The position numbers were made by a program, and so were the translations under genes. Shown in pieces: positions 1 through 8,540 of a stretch of 64,000 bases of DNA (positions are counted from its first letter, which is position 1; each line of letters opens with the position of its first letter). Below the pieces are notes generated by a model. The model ran no database searches. It saw only the letters and a list, made by a program, of their open reading frames with translations, and was not told where the DNA came from. The stretch spans positions 6,377,107-6,441,106 of the forward strand of contig OX638329.1 of assembly GCA_951812755.1 (NCBI GenBank). The letters run 5' to 3'. Source of the DNA: an uncultured Latescibacterota bacterium. Its GTDB lineage: Bacteria > Latescibacterota > UBA2968.

Positions 1-89
1 GTTCTGTCTTGACAAGTGCTCAGATGTGTCAGTACTTTTAGTTTTAACAGGTATTAAAACGCCTATTTAAAGTAGATATGGAGGATTAA

Positions 90-1235
90 ATGAGCGATAT
101 AGGTGGAAAAATAGGTGCTGCACCCATTACGGCACCGGGCTGGCCCGCGAAGTCCAGGGAAGGTGTTGCGATTGTCGATTGCGATGTACACCAAAATTTT
201 CGCCGTCCGGAAGATTTGTTACCGCATCTTTCCAAATTCTATCAGGAACATCTCTACGATCAGGGTTTGCATCTGCCCGGCGGTGGATATCCCAATATGC
301 CCTTCCGCGCCAACCGACCAGATTTGAAAGATCCGGATCTCAAAGAGCGGGATTTCAATTTTTCCGTTGAGTTTTTGCAGAAAGAGCACCTCGACCGCTG
401 GCATATTGATTACGCACTGTTGACGGGGCCACCGCCTTTTTACGGGTATTCGGGTTTGCCGGATCCGGATTGGGCGGCTGCGCTGTGTCGCGCGTTCAAC
501 GATTGGACGATTGAGCACTGGCTCAGTCGCGATGGCCGTCTCGTCAATGCCATTCTGGTTTCGCCTACCGATCCCTCTCAGGCTGTCGATGAAATCAACA
601 GGCTGGCGCATCGCAAAGATACGGTTGCGGTGATGGTGCCTATGGGCACGATGATGCCTTTTGGCAATCGCTTTTACCATCCGATATGGGAGGCGTGCGA
701 GAATCACGGGTTGCCGGTGGTTTCTCATGTGGGTGGCGGTGGTGGGGCAACGCGGACTGTTCCGACTCCGGTGGGTTTTCCCACGTATTATATGGAGTCC
801 AGGATGAGCCGTCCGTATATGGCGAGTACCCATGCGGCGTCGTTGATCTGTGAGGGTGTTTTTGAGAAGTTTCCAAATTTGAAGTTTGCGCTCATTGAAG
901 CACAACAGTTTTGGGCTGTTCCGCTGATGTGGCACATGGATTCGGATTGGAAGGCTTTGCGCGACCAGACGCCGTGGCTCAAGCGGTTGCCGAGTGAGTA
1001 TTTTCGCGACCATATTCGGGTTGGCTCACAGCCTTTGCACGAGCCTGAGCGACCCGAGCAAATACACCAGATGCTGGATATGTTACACGCCGATGAGACC
1101 CTTATCTATTGTTCGGACTTTCCCCATTTTGACTGGAACGATCCCGTGACGACATTTCCCAGGCTGGCAGAGGATTTGCACCAGCGCATTTTTGTCGGTA
1201 ATGCTCTGGAGATGCTGCGTATGGAGGATGTGTAA
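90..1235 (+). CDS. Amidohydrolase family 2 protein
   Basis: A 381-residue metal-dependent hydrolase or decarboxylase of the amidohydrolase_2 (TIM-barrel) family, probably cytoplasmic because no signal peptide is seen. An N-terminal D32-V-H34 strand motif lies where the family has its first metal ligands, though the second His of the usual DxHxH is Asn here. A mid-protein SHVGGGG segment and a C-terminal YCSDFPH segment fit the later metal or catalytic His and Asp positions. The start is supported by GGAGG a few bases upstream. The stop codon directly abuts the ATG of the Rieske gene, so the two are co-translated and the hydrolase may work with a ring-cleaving or hydroxylating step. Substrate unknown. 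Confidence 0.85.
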   Translation: MSDIGGKIGAAPITAPGWPAKSREGVAIVDCDVHQNFRRPEDLLPHLSKFYQEHLYDQGLHLPGGGYPNMPFRANRPDLKDPDLKERDFNFSVEFLQKEHLDRWHIDYALLTGPPPFYGYSGLPDPDWAAALCRAFNDWTIEHWLSRDGRLVNAILVSPTDPSQAVDEINRLAHRKDTVAVMVPMGTMMPFGNRFYHPIWEACENHGLPVVSHVGGGGGATRTVPTPVGFPTYYMESRMSRPYMASTHAASLICEGVFEKFPNLKFALIEAQQFWAVPLMWHMDSDWKALRDQTPWLKRLPSEYFRDHIRVGSQPLHEPERPEQIHQMLDMLHADETLIYCSDFPHFDWNDPVTTFPRLAEDLHQRIFVGNALEMLRMEDV

Positions 1236-1613
1236 ATGGCGCGCATCACAGTTGCCAGGGTCTCGGAGATACCGCCCGGGCAGCGCAAAATTGTGGTGCC
1301 ATTTCGCGGGCGCGCCGGGATTGGCATTTTTAATGTCGGGGGGTCGTTTTACGCGGTTCGCAATATCTGTCCGCACAAGAATGGTCCGCTTTGTACCGGG
1401 ACACTCGGCGGTCGGGTGACGACTCAGGTGCCGCCTTCCACGCGGGGAGGCGAAATTTCTATTGATGGCGATGGCGAGATTTTGCACTGCCCATGGCATC
1501 AGTGGTCTTTTGAAATTTCAACAGGACGCTGTCTGGTGGATCCCGAGGTGTATGTCAAGACTTACGCGGTAGAAATTGACGGCGATGATGTTGTCGTCAC
1601 TTATGAGGACTAA
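1236..1613 (+). CDS. Rieske [2Fe-2S] ferredoxin-like protein
   Basis: A 125-residue protein with one Rieske domain. The cluster ligands are visible as C45-P-H47 and C85-P-W-H88. The spacing between the pairs is longer than usual, with a Gly/Ser/Thr-rich insert at about residues 58-80, as in stand-alone Rieske domains of the aromatic-dioxygenase ferredoxin type. It has no membrane anchor, so it is probably a soluble electron carrier. The ATG follows the upstream amidohydrolase stop with no gap. The electron-accepting oxygenase is not obvious; the PhyH enzyme downstream does not normally need a ferredoxin. Confidence 0.9.
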   Translation: MARITVARVSEIPPGQRKIVVPFRGRAGIGIFNVGGSFYAVRNICPHKNGPLCTGTLGGRVTTQVPPSTRGGEISIDGDGEILHCPWHQWSFEISTGRCLVDPEVYVKTYAVEIDGDDVVVTYED

Positions 1614-1985
1614 GAGACTGTTTTAAAACTCATTTTGCCCCTTCTCGGCGACGCGCTATTGCCCTGTCATTCTGAGCGGAGCGCAGCGGAGTCGAAGGAG
1701 TGGGGTATAACTGCGTAGCAGTTCATCTCTTACCAACTCAGGTGGAAAAGATGCTTCGGCTACGCTCAGCATGACAAAACGCCGGACATGCGTAACATCA
1801 GGTATTAAGTGACGTTACGCATAGGCACAATATAATGCGATAATGCGCCTGTCATTCTGAGCGTAGCGCAGCGGAGTCGAAGAATCTTCTACCAACTCAG
1901 GTGGAAAAGATGCTTCGGCTACGCTCAGCATGACAAAAACGCAGACATGCGTAACATCAGGTATTAATTTTAAAACAGCTTCTAA
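1612..1985. mobile_element. MITE-like non-coding repeat element
   Basis: This gene-free stretch is bounded by an exact 11-base inverted repeat, CTGTTTTAAAA at 1618-1628 and its complement at 1968-1978. Inside are two related units (about 1664-1776 and 1849-1937), each starting CTGTCATTCTGAGCG and ending in the near-complement CGCTCAGCATGACA, so each can fold into a long hairpin. Both end with the same GCGTAACATCAGGTATTAA tail. The right end sits immediately before the Shine-Dalgarno of the PhyH gene. A right-half copy lies at 3273-3357 and a related unit at 35782-35887. No transposase is encoded. Confidence 0.7.
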
Positions 1986-1996
1986 GGAGAAATAAA

Positions 1997-3121
1997 ATGG
2001 AAATTAAATCAGAGGGCGCTTATGTCCGAGAGGGCGAGGAGATGGCGTTCGCGCTTGGGAATCGCGGTGCTATCCGATTTAATGTGGATGGTACGCTGGA
2101 TGAGGATATTGTAGAGGCGTATTGTCGCGTGGGTTTTTATGTGTTTGAGGGTGCGCTGGGCGATGAGGAACTCGAAGATTTGCAGGCGGATCTGGCGCAT
2201 GCATTTGAGCGGGCGCCGCATACTAAAGATGCGGTGGTCGATTCGAAGGGCCGCAAAGCGCTCGGGGCGGATTTGGTGCGACAGCCGTTTCGCTTTGTCA
2301 GACCGCTGAGCGATCCCGTGGGGGGTACGTCGAGCAATAATGGGCGGCATCCGGCCAGGATGACGGAGCCAGAGCCTCCCGCCGATGCGCCGGATTATGT
2401 GATTTCCAATATCGGTGCCCCTTTGCAAATTATGGATTCTTGTTTGCGGCTTTACGGACATCCCCAACTGCTGTCTGTTGCAGAGCAGATTAATGGGCCG
2501 GATTTTACGCCGTTTACCGAGTCTGTTATTGTCAAGCAGCAAGGGTTGGGCGCATCGGTAGCCTGGCATCAGGATGGCACCACGCAGTGGGATAGGCCCG
2601 ATTGGGATGAGGGTACGCATGGGTTTAATTTTATGGCTCAGCTTTTCGGGAGTACTGCGGCCAATGGGGTGTGGGTGGTTCCCGGGTCGCACAAGCAGGG
2701 CAAGCTGGATATTAAAGCGATGATTGCGGATAATGGTGGTTCTGACCGTTTGCCGGGGGCGGTTCCTATGGTGTGTGAACCCGGCGATGTGGTTATGTCC
2801 AATCGCCAGGCTTTGCACGGCTCTTTTGCCAATACGTCGCCGGATAAGCGGGTGACGGTCAATTTTGGCTTTCACCGCCGGTCTTCTGTTCTGAATGCGC
2901 GGGTGAGGCGTGGGGATGAGGAGGTGATTTACGACGAGGCGCGTATCTACGAGCGTTCTCGTTTGATCGCGCTGGGGATTGATGCGCGGCAGCAGCGATT
3001 TCCAGATGAATCCCGCTATGTTTATCAGCCTTTGATTGGGGAGGAGGATGTCAACAGGTGGAACGAAGAGACGCGGGAGAGCATTTTGAAAAATTATAAT
3101 CAGAGAGATCTGGGGCTTTGA
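1997..3121 (+). CDS. Phytanoyl-CoA dioxygenase (PhyH) family oxygenase 1
   Basis: A 374-residue non-haem Fe(II)/2-oxoglutarate dioxygenase. The iron triad is visible as H191-Q-D193 (WHQDG) and H274 (ALHGSF), with R285 positioned to bind the 2-oxoglutarate carboxylate. The double-stranded beta-helix core spans about residues 180-300. AAGGAG lies just upstream of the ATG. The last 154 bases, including the stop, recur at 5420-5573 beyond the next gene. It sits upstream of a DUF6785 gene, an arrangement that suggests a shared substrate. Bacterial members hydroxylate varied small molecules, so the substrate cannot be named. Confidence 0.88.
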   Translation: MEIKSEGAYVREGEEMAFALGNRGAIRFNVDGTLDEDIVEAYCRVGFYVFEGALGDEELEDLQADLAHAFERAPHTKDAVVDSKGRKALGADLVRQPFRFVRPLSDPVGGTSSNNGRHPARMTEPEPPADAPDYVISNIGAPLQIMDSCLRLYGHPQLLSVAEQINGPDFTPFTESVIVKQQGLGASVAWHQDGTTQWDRPDWDEGTHGFNFMAQLFGSTAANGVWVVPGSHKQGKLDIKAMIADNGGSDRLPGAVPMVCEPGDVVMSNRQALHGSFANTSPDKRVTVNFGFHRRSSVLNARVRRGDEEVIYDEARIYERSRLIALGIDARQQRFPDESRYVYQPLIGEEDVNRWNEETRESILKNYNQRDLGL

Positions 3122-3165
3122 GGTGGGGGCAAATAATAACACCAATAAAACGAAGAGAGTTATCT

Positions 3166-3375
3166 ATGCGAACTATTACGATCGCACTTCCAGACCAGCC
3201 GCTCGGAGATGTAGAAATGACGGATGATGAACTCACCGAAGAGATTCGGATGTTGGCGGCTAATACTAAAATAGGTGGAAAAGATGCTTCGGCTACGCTC
3301 AGCATGACAAAACGCCGGACATGCGTAACATCAGGTATTAATTTTAAAACAGCTTCTTACAGAATACTGTTTTGA
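3166..3375 (+). pseudogene. Small antitoxin-like gene truncated by repeat insertion
   Basis: The first 35 codons read as a plausible small protein (MRTITIALPDQPLGDVE... then EEIRMLAA), resembling UPF0175-type antitoxins, which begin with a beta-strand and then an acidic helix. From about 3273 the reading frame runs into the right half of the MITE-like repeat and stays open to 3375 only by chance. The rest of the gene is absent. The family call rests on memory of the N-terminal pattern and is tentative; the truncation itself is clear from the nucleotide match. Confidence 0.6.
3273..3357. repeat. Right-half copy of the MITE-like element
   Basis: It matches the end of the first internal unit at 1739-1806 nearly base for base, then the terminal TTTTAAAACAG inverted-repeat arm of 1968-1978. 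The left half of the element is missing, so this is a partial insertion or the product of recombination. Confidence 0.8.
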
Positions 3376-3402
3376 GTTTAGCGAGTGAAGATTAAGGTCG
3401 TT

Positions 3403-5403
3403 ATGTCAATTGATGCCTCTCAGACTTTACAAGATGTATCGAGACAAAAACGTCCCCTTATTACCGTGCGGGCGGTCGTATTGGGCGTGGCTACGGGGGT
3501 CTTGCTCAATACTTATACCAATTACACGGGCATGGTGCTCGTCAATAGCGCGCTGGTCAAGTCGCAACTCCCGATGTCTATGTTGCTGCCTTTTGTGGGA
3601 TGGATTGGTGTCAATCTCGTTCTCAGATTTTTTTGGCCCCGCATCGCGCTTTCCAGTTCTGAACTCGTCTTGATTTACAGTATGTCGTGGATTGTGGGGA
3701 CGATTCCGGTTGCGGGATGGGCGACTTACTGGGGTGGTATTGTCAGTTCTCCGACTTATTATGCCTCGCCCGAAAACCGATGGGAGGAGTTTCTCTTCGA
3801 CGTTATGCCCTGGTGGGTGTTGCCCCAGGTGTCGGAGGGATCCATAACGACCTTTTACGAGGGTCTGCCGCCGGGCGAGAGCATTCCGTGGGGCAGTTGG
3901 ATAGGCGCGCTTGGCTGGTGGTTCAGCTTGTCTATCGCGCTTGTGGTGGCTGCGCTTTGTGTCTCGGTTATTTTTCAGAGGCAGTGGGAAGATGCCGAAA
4001 AGCTGACGTTTCCTCTGGTGACTTTTCCCGTCGCGCTGACCGAGGGTTTTGATGGTAAGGAGCGCATTCCCGCGATGTTCAAAGATGGCATCTTCTGGGC
4101 GGGCGTTCTGGTTGTGCTGCTGGTTTATGTTTATAATATCATCACGTATTTTGCGCCCAATTTGCCCCATATTGGGATCTACGATTCGGTGCGTATCGCG
4201 GATAAGGATGTTATTCTCGCAGAACATTTCCCGCCTTTGAGGCTGCGTATTATGCCGCCCGTTATTGGGCTGACCTATCTGTGCAATCTTGATATTCTTC
4301 TTTCTTTTTGGGCGTTTCGACTCTTTGCGATTTTGAAAGAGGGATTTATCAACCGCGTGGGCTATACGGTGGGCTATACGGGTCAGCAGGCAGATGCGTA
4401 TGAGATTTTGCTGCTGGAATCTCACGGGGCTTTTGTTTTTCTCGCGCTGTGGTCGGTCTGGATTGCTCGGGGGCATTTGCGCAGGGTGTTTCAGGCGGCG
4501 GTGGAAGGCTGTCGATCCCCCAAAGACGATGGTCTTATTCCCTACCGTTTCGCGCTTGTGGGGTTGGGACTTTCTACGGTTTTTGTGGTGGGGTTTGTCA
4601 CGTATATGGGGCTTTCGCTGCCCCTTGCGATTCTTCAGGTGGTGCTTCTCTATATTGCCTATTTTACCATTGCGAAATACACGGCGGCGAGTGGGTTCTC
4701 CTATTTGTTTCCGGTGGCGGTTCGGGGCGGGCGAATTATTGAGAGTTTGATTGGCTATTCGACGTTTACGCGCCGGGAGGTCGTCGGTCTGGGTCTTGTC
4801 AATTCCAATATGTTTTTTGGGAATTACCGCATTCCGGTCTGGCCTTCGCTGCCCCATCATCTCAAATTTTTTTCGTCCGAAGTGAGACGAAAGCGGGTTG
4901 TCTGGACGATTTTTCTGGCTTTTTCGACGTGTTTTTTCGCGTCTATGCTCTATACGATTTATCTCGGCTATGACAATGCAGCGCAGAATTTGGGGTTGGG
5001 TGGGTTCCAGGGGGGTAATAGGAATCTCTATAATCGCATGGTTTCAATTATTGTGCAGGCCGATAAGACGGTGTTCGATCCGGCCAAGGCGACTGTGTGG
5101 GTTCTGGGTGTGCTTTTTGCCGGTTTGCTCACGCTTTTGCGAAATCGCGTGCCGTGGTGGCCGCTGCATCCGATGGGACTGGCTTTTCAGATTAGCCAGG
5201 GGTCGAGGACGTATGCTTTCAGTATGTTTTTGACGTGGTCGGCCAAGCATCTGATTCTGCGGTTTGGCGGTATCCCGCTTTACAATCGCGTGCGTCCTTT
5301 TTTCTTTGGTCTCGTTGTTGGATATGTGACGGGGTGCGCGCTTTCTTCGCTTGTGGATTATATCTGGTTTCCGTCAACGCCACACTGGACGCATGGGTGG
5401 TAA
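3403..5403 (+). CDS. DUF6785-type multi-pass membrane protein 1
   Basis: A polytopic inner-membrane protein of 666 residues with about 14 hydrophobic segments. It shares with the proteins at 11037 and 20858 the motifs SSPTYYASPENRW (about residues 115-127), FYEGLP, QWEDAEKLTFP, a P-x-x-x-L-R-x-R-x-x-P-P segment, and a C-terminal VDYIWFP followed by HGW at the very end. I take this to be the DUF6785/DUF6784 family. The build looks transporter-like, but function is unknown. ATG 3403 is preferred over GTG 3385 because AAGG precedes it at good spacing and the paralogs align from there. The gene lies between a PhyH gene and a copy of that gene's tail. Confidence 0.8.
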   Translation: MSIDASQTLQDVSRQKRPLITVRAVVLGVATGVLLNTYTNYTGMVLVNSALVKSQLPMSMLLPFVGWIGVNLVLRFFWPRIALSSSELVLIYSMSWIVGTIPVAGWATYWGGIVSSPTYYASPENRWEEFLFDVMPWWVLPQVSEGSITTFYEGLPPGESIPWGSWIGALGWWFSLSIALVVAALCVSVIFQRQWEDAEKLTFPLVTFPVALTEGFDGKERIPAMFKDGIFWAGVLVVLLVYVYNIITYFAPNLPHIGIYDSVRIADKDVILAEHFPPLRLRIMPPVIGLTYLCNLDILLSFWAFRLFAILKEGFINRVGYTVGYTGQQADAYEILLLESHGAFVFLALWSVWIARGHLRRVFQAAVEGCRSPKDDGLIPYRFALVGLGLSTVFVVGFVTYMGLSLPLAILQVVLLYIAYFTIAKYTAASGFSYLFPVAVRGGRIIESLIGYSTFTRREVVGLGLVNSNMFFGNYRIPVWPSLPHHLKFFSSEVRRKRVVWTIFLAFSTCFFASMLYTIYLGYDNAAQNLGLGGFQGGNRNLYNRMVSIIVQADKTVFDPAKATVWVLGVLFAGLLTLLRNRVPWWPLHPMGLAFQISQGSRTYAFSMFLTWSAKHLILRFGGIPLYNRVRPFFFGLVVGYVTGCALSSLVDYIWFPSTPHWTHGW

Positions 5404-5419
5404 AAGCAACCACAGATGA

Positions 5420-5573
5420 GGGGATTGATGCACGGCAGCAGCGATTTCCGGATGAATCTCGCTATGTTTATCAGCCTCTGATTGGGGAGGAGGATGCCAA
5501 CAAGTGCAACGAAGAGACGCGGGAGAGTGTTTTGAAAAATTACAATCAGAGAGATCTGGGGCTTTGAGGTGGG
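5420..5573 (+). pseudogene. Duplicated 3' tail of PhyH gene 1
   Basis: These 154 bases match 2974-3127 at 144 positions by hand alignment, with no gaps. They encode the last 48 residues of PhyH protein 1 with a few substitutions (W to C, R to K), plus the same stop codon and the following AGGTGGG. No start signal or N-terminal part is present. It is the scar of a tandem duplication or recombination around the DUF6785 gene. Confidence 0.9.
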
Positions 5574-5667
5574 ATAAAGAGGATTTTGCGATGAATTGTT
5601 TTGAGTTGGATCAAGTAAAGCAACGGTCCCCTGAACTCTTTGTCAATAACTTCGGCAGTGACAGCGG

Positions 5668-5988
5668 ATGACAGTAGAAATCTATCAAAATAAGCAGGGG
5701 CGTCGGCCTTTTGAAGCGTGGGTTAATAGACTTAGAGATCAACGGGCACAAACGGCTGTTGAAAATCGGATCAGACGATTTTCTCTCGGAAATTTGGGAG
5801 ATTACAAGCCCATAAGCGAGGGAATATGTGAGCTAAGAATAGACATAGGGCCTGGATATCGCGTATATTTTAGACGCATTGGACAAACGATCATTCTCTT
5901 GTTATGCGGGGGTGACAAGCGATCACAACGCAGGGATATCGAGAGAGCGAAACAATTTTGGAATGACTATCAGGAGCGTGTGTCATGA
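5668..5988 (+). CDS. HigB/RelE-like toxin (Gp49 family)
   Basis: A 106-residue basic protein of the phage-derived Gp49/HigB-like toxin family, expected to be an mRNA-cleaving ribosome-associated nuclease. The family pattern is visible: an N-terminal F-x-x-W segment, a basic helix (ENRIRRFSLGNLGD), the central strand ELRIDIGPGYRVYFRR, then LLLCGGDKRSQRRDIERA. It overlaps the next gene by four bases (ATGA), the usual arrangement for toxin-first HigBA pairs. It follows directly after a recombination scar. Confidence 0.88.
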   Translation: MTVEIYQNKQGRRPFEAWVNRLRDQRAQTAVENRIRRFSLGNLGDYKPISEGICELRIDIGPGYRVYFRRIGQTIILLLCGGDKRSQRRDIERAKQFWNDYQERVS

Positions 5989-6314
5989 AACCATCTGTTC
6001 CTTTTGAGAATTATCTTATCGCAAAACTGGAAGACCCCGATTATGCGAAGGTATATCTCGAAACCGCATTGGAAGAATACAGCAAAGACCGCGATGCAGA
6101 TGCCTTTTTATTGGCCTTGCGGGATATTGCCGTTGCACAAGGCGGATTGCGTAAATTGGCGAGCGAGACAAATCTTAATCGCGCAGGGATTTACCGGGCA
6201 CTTGGCACGGGAGGCAATCCTAAATTGGATACGCTGGAGAAGATTCTGCGCAGTCTTGGATTTAGGCTATCAGTTGAGCCTCTGGTCTCAGAGAAAGTCA
6301 CTGATACGGTGTAA
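5985..6314 (+). CDS. HigA-like antitoxin (addiction module antidote)
   Basis: A 109-residue partner of the preceding toxin. The N-terminus (F-E-N-Y-L-I-A-K-L-E-D-P) and the A-x-x-Y-L-E-x-A-L-E-E-Y segment fit the probable addiction-module antidote family. A helix-turn-helix follows at about residues 55-95 (LRKLASETNLNRAGIYRAL and NPKLDTLEKIL). It should neutralise the toxin and repress the operon. The start codon overlaps the toxin stop. Confidence 0.88.
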   Translation: MKPSVPFENYLIAKLEDPDYAKVYLETALEEYSKDRDADAFLLALRDIAVAQGGLRKLASETNLNRAGIYRALGTGGNPKLDTLEKILRSLGFRLSVEPLVSEKVTDTV

Positions 6315-6381
6315 CTGTCAGGACGCACAGAATGAGCTTCTTAATTTCTTTTGAAGCCCAGGCTTTGAGTAAGGTATGGAA

Positions 6382-7824
6382 ATGATTTCGAGAAATTTCC
6401 TGGCGGGTGTTGCCAAGGTGGTTATAACCGATCCGGAGGCGGGACCGGCCAATGACCCGCTTTATGTCAAAGCGCTGGTATTGAGGTCTGGTGATGAGAT
6501 AGCTGTTATTGTGACTGTAGATGCGGTAGCGATAGCTGAGATCGGTTCTATCAAAAATGACTTTCTCGCCAATGTGCGTTCGCAATTGAATAGGGAGTTA
6601 AATCTCGATCCCGCACGTATTCTAATCAACGCCAGTCATTGTCACGGCAAGGTCTGTGCAGATGTGGAAGCGCGAACGGTTCAAGCAGTCGTGGAGGCGT
6701 GGCAAAATATGGTCCCCGTAAGTGTGGGCACTGGCACCGGCTGCGAGGACAGGATTATGGAGAACCGCAGGCTTGTGTTGAAAAATGGAAAGGAGGCCGA
6801 TGTCCGTCACGCGTACTCGCTTCCGCCCGATGAGGAAATCGCTTCGGTTGGGCCAGTCGATCCGGAAATCGGCATTCTTCGGCTGAACCGGGAGGACGGA
6901 GAGACGCTGGCGGTTGTTTTCAATTTCGCGTGTCATCCGATTCTGGAGGTGCCGAGCAGAGAAAATACGGCGGATATTTCCGGGTTTGCGTCACAAGTGA
7001 TTGAAGATAATTTGAGCGAGGATACGATTGCCCTGTTTTTGCAGGGTTGTGGGGGCGATGTCAATCCGGTTTTGTACAAGGATGTCAATAATCCGCGGGA
7101 TGCCGAGGTTCTGGGAAATATGCTGGGTCTCAGTACTTTGCAGGCGTTGAAAAAGATCCGCAGTAGTGAAGGCGGGGAGTTGAAGGTTATCCGTGAGACC
7201 ATTGAATTGCCGAGGGCCGATCTCGCGGGGCGGATCGAATCTCTACAGGCCGAACAGATACAATTGCTTCAGGCTCTGAAGGGGACGAGTCTCAATTTGA
7301 AGACGTTTATTCCTCTGTATGTGAAATACAATCTTTCTCGCGATTTTCCTTCTTATTATTCTCATCGTTATTTACATGAGGAGATGATGGGGAGAGATGG
7401 TCTGAAGAAGCTGGATGCCGAAAATAGAGAGAGTATGGATCGATATGTTGAGAATATTTACGCGATGGAGCAATTGACGAGGATCCAGATAAATCTGAAT
7501 TTGCTCAAAAAACATCAGGCTCGGAATGTAGATTCTGGAGAGAATACAATTGAAGTTGAGATGATGGGTTTGAGGGTTGGGGAATTTGTTCTGGTTACGT
7601 TCCCGGGTGAGTTGTCGGTGGAGATCGGTCTCAATATTAAAAAAAGGTCTCCGCATAAGTTCACTTTTGTCGCGGGTGTTACAAATGGCTATATCTATTA
7701 TACGCCAACGGCGGAGCAACTCAAAAATCGGGGTGGGGCACAAGAAGATAGCGATTGTATGCTGGCGCCGGAATGGCAGGTGATTTTTGAGGATAAGGTG
7801 GGGAAATTATTGGCGGTGTTGTGA
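6382..7824 (+). CDS. Neutral/alkaline ceramidase-like hydrolase
   Basis: About 480 residues resembling the N-terminal catalytic domain of neutral/alkaline non-lysosomal ceramidases. Zinc-type motifs NASHCHG (about 84-90) and FACHP (about 182-186) are present. In the segment GCGGDVNP the position that holds the catalytic Ser in true ceramidases (GDVSPN) is Asn. It is shorter than ceramidases and lacks a signal peptide, so a cytoplasmic hydrolase of another substrate is likely. TAAGG precedes ATG 6382 by seven bases; ATG 6376 is possible but too close to that site. Confidence 0.7.
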   Translation: MISRNFLAGVAKVVITDPEAGPANDPLYVKALVLRSGDEIAVIVTVDAVAIAEIGSIKNDFLANVRSQLNRELNLDPARILINASHCHGKVCADVEARTVQAVVEAWQNMVPVSVGTGTGCEDRIMENRRLVLKNGKEADVRHAYSLPPDEEIASVGPVDPEIGILRLNREDGETLAVVFNFACHPILEVPSRENTADISGFASQVIEDNLSEDTIALFLQGCGGDVNPVLYKDVNNPRDAEVLGNMLGLSTLQALKKIRSSEGGELKVIRETIELPRADLAGRIESLQAEQIQLLQALKGTSLNLKTFIPLYVKYNLSRDFPSYYSHRYLHEEMMGRDGLKKLDAENRESMDRYVENIYAMEQLTRIQINLNLLKKHQARNVDSGENTIEVEMMGLRVGEFVLVTFPGELSVEIGLNIKKRSPHKFTFVAGVTNGYIYYTPTAEQLKNRGGAQEDSDCMLAPEWQVIFEDKVGKLLAVL

Positions 7825-7861
7825 TGCGCCTATACTCATCTGTCTGAACAGGTAGAAAAAT

Positions 7862-8146
7862 ATGCATTTTCGCTTTTACATTGATCCAGATACTAATCAG
7901 TTCCACATTTACAACCACGGCGTCGAAGAATACGAAGTGGAAGACGTAATGCACAACGCGCTGGAAGATCGCGCTGGTCGCAATGGCACTCGCGAAGCCT
8001 TGGGCCAGACCCGCGGCGGCCGATATTTGCGCATTGTTTATGTGCGCGACGATTATCCCACAGATAGCTTTTTCATCATAACCGCTATTGAGATGCGTGG
8101 CAACGAATTGCGGGCTCTCCGCCGTCGCCAACGCAGGAGGCGATAA
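7862..8146 (+). CDS. Small basic toxin-like protein
   Basis: A 94-residue protein with an N-terminal strand pair (FRFYIDPDTNQFHIYNHGV), an acidic helix (EVEDVMHNALEDRAGRNG), a strand ALGQTRGGRYLRIVYV and a very basic C-terminal tail (RRRQRRRR). The layout is like BrnT/DUF4258-type toxin folds, which follow helix-strand patterns ending in basic residues. Two bases separate it from the acidic partner that follows. Toxin assignment is inference from size, charge and pairing. Confidence 0.6.
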   Translation: MHFRFYIDPDTNQFHIYNHGVEEYEVEDVMHNALEDRAGRNGTREALGQTRGGRYLRIVYVRDDYPTDSFFIITAIEMRGNELRALRRRQRRRR

Positions 8147-8148
8147 GT

Positions 8149-8361
8149 ATGGATAAAAATAAATATCCTAATGGGTGGAATCAGAAGCGCGTCCAGGAGG
8201 TCATCGAACATGTCGAATCCCGGACGGAAGAAGAGACCATCGCTGAAGACGAGACCGCCTTTGAGCAAGATTACACCGCTATGCAGGTTCCCCGCAAACT
8301 GGTACCTGTTGTGCGCCAACTCATCGTGCTGATGGATGAGAAAAGCGATGTCTCTATCTGA
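8149..8361 (+). CDS. Small acidic protein, probable antitoxin partner
   Basis: A 70-residue acidic protein. A lysine/asparagine-rich start (MDKNKYPNGWNQKRVQEVIEH) leads into a glutamate-rich helix, then VPRKLVPVVRQLIVLMDEK. The Shine-Dalgarno lies in the last codons of the upstream basic gene (AGGAGG), so translation is coupled. The pairing of a basic and then an acidic small protein suggests a type II toxin-antitoxin module. No DNA-binding domain is obvious. Confidence 0.55.
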   Translation: MDKNKYPNGWNQKRVQEVIEHVESRTEEETIAEDETAFEQDYTAMQVPRKLVPVVRQLIVLMDEKSDVSI

Positions 8362-8540
8362 CGCAGTATTCTGAATGCTTCAGGGTTTCAATAGAGTTCA
8401 GCCGAGAGACCCGCAATCTGGTGGTGCTTAATTTTCCTAACAAAACAGCTACTTGCCAAACATCCCGATGCTGTCATTTACGGTTTGCGAATTGGATACC
8501 CAACCGCCTACCGCATCGGGAGTTAAATAGGAGAATAGTC
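8362..8540. other. Intergenic spacer with possible gene relic
   Basis: No gene with a start signal is visible. One plus-strand frame ends in a stretch that looks protein-like (KQLLAKHPDAVIYGLRIGYP, then a stop near 8524) and could be the tail of a lost gene, but it has no recognisable family. Confidence 0.3.

Noticed and set aside
1-89. Promoter for the first amidohydrolase (TTGACA at 9-14)
   Set aside because: The -35 is perfect but the sequence 17 bases on is a poor -10, and the region upstream is cut by the window edge.
3427-4860. A 477-residue minus-strand reading frame opposite DUF6785 protein 1
   Set aside because: It is an Arg/His/Asn-rich shadow of a membrane-protein gene, without start signals or family features.
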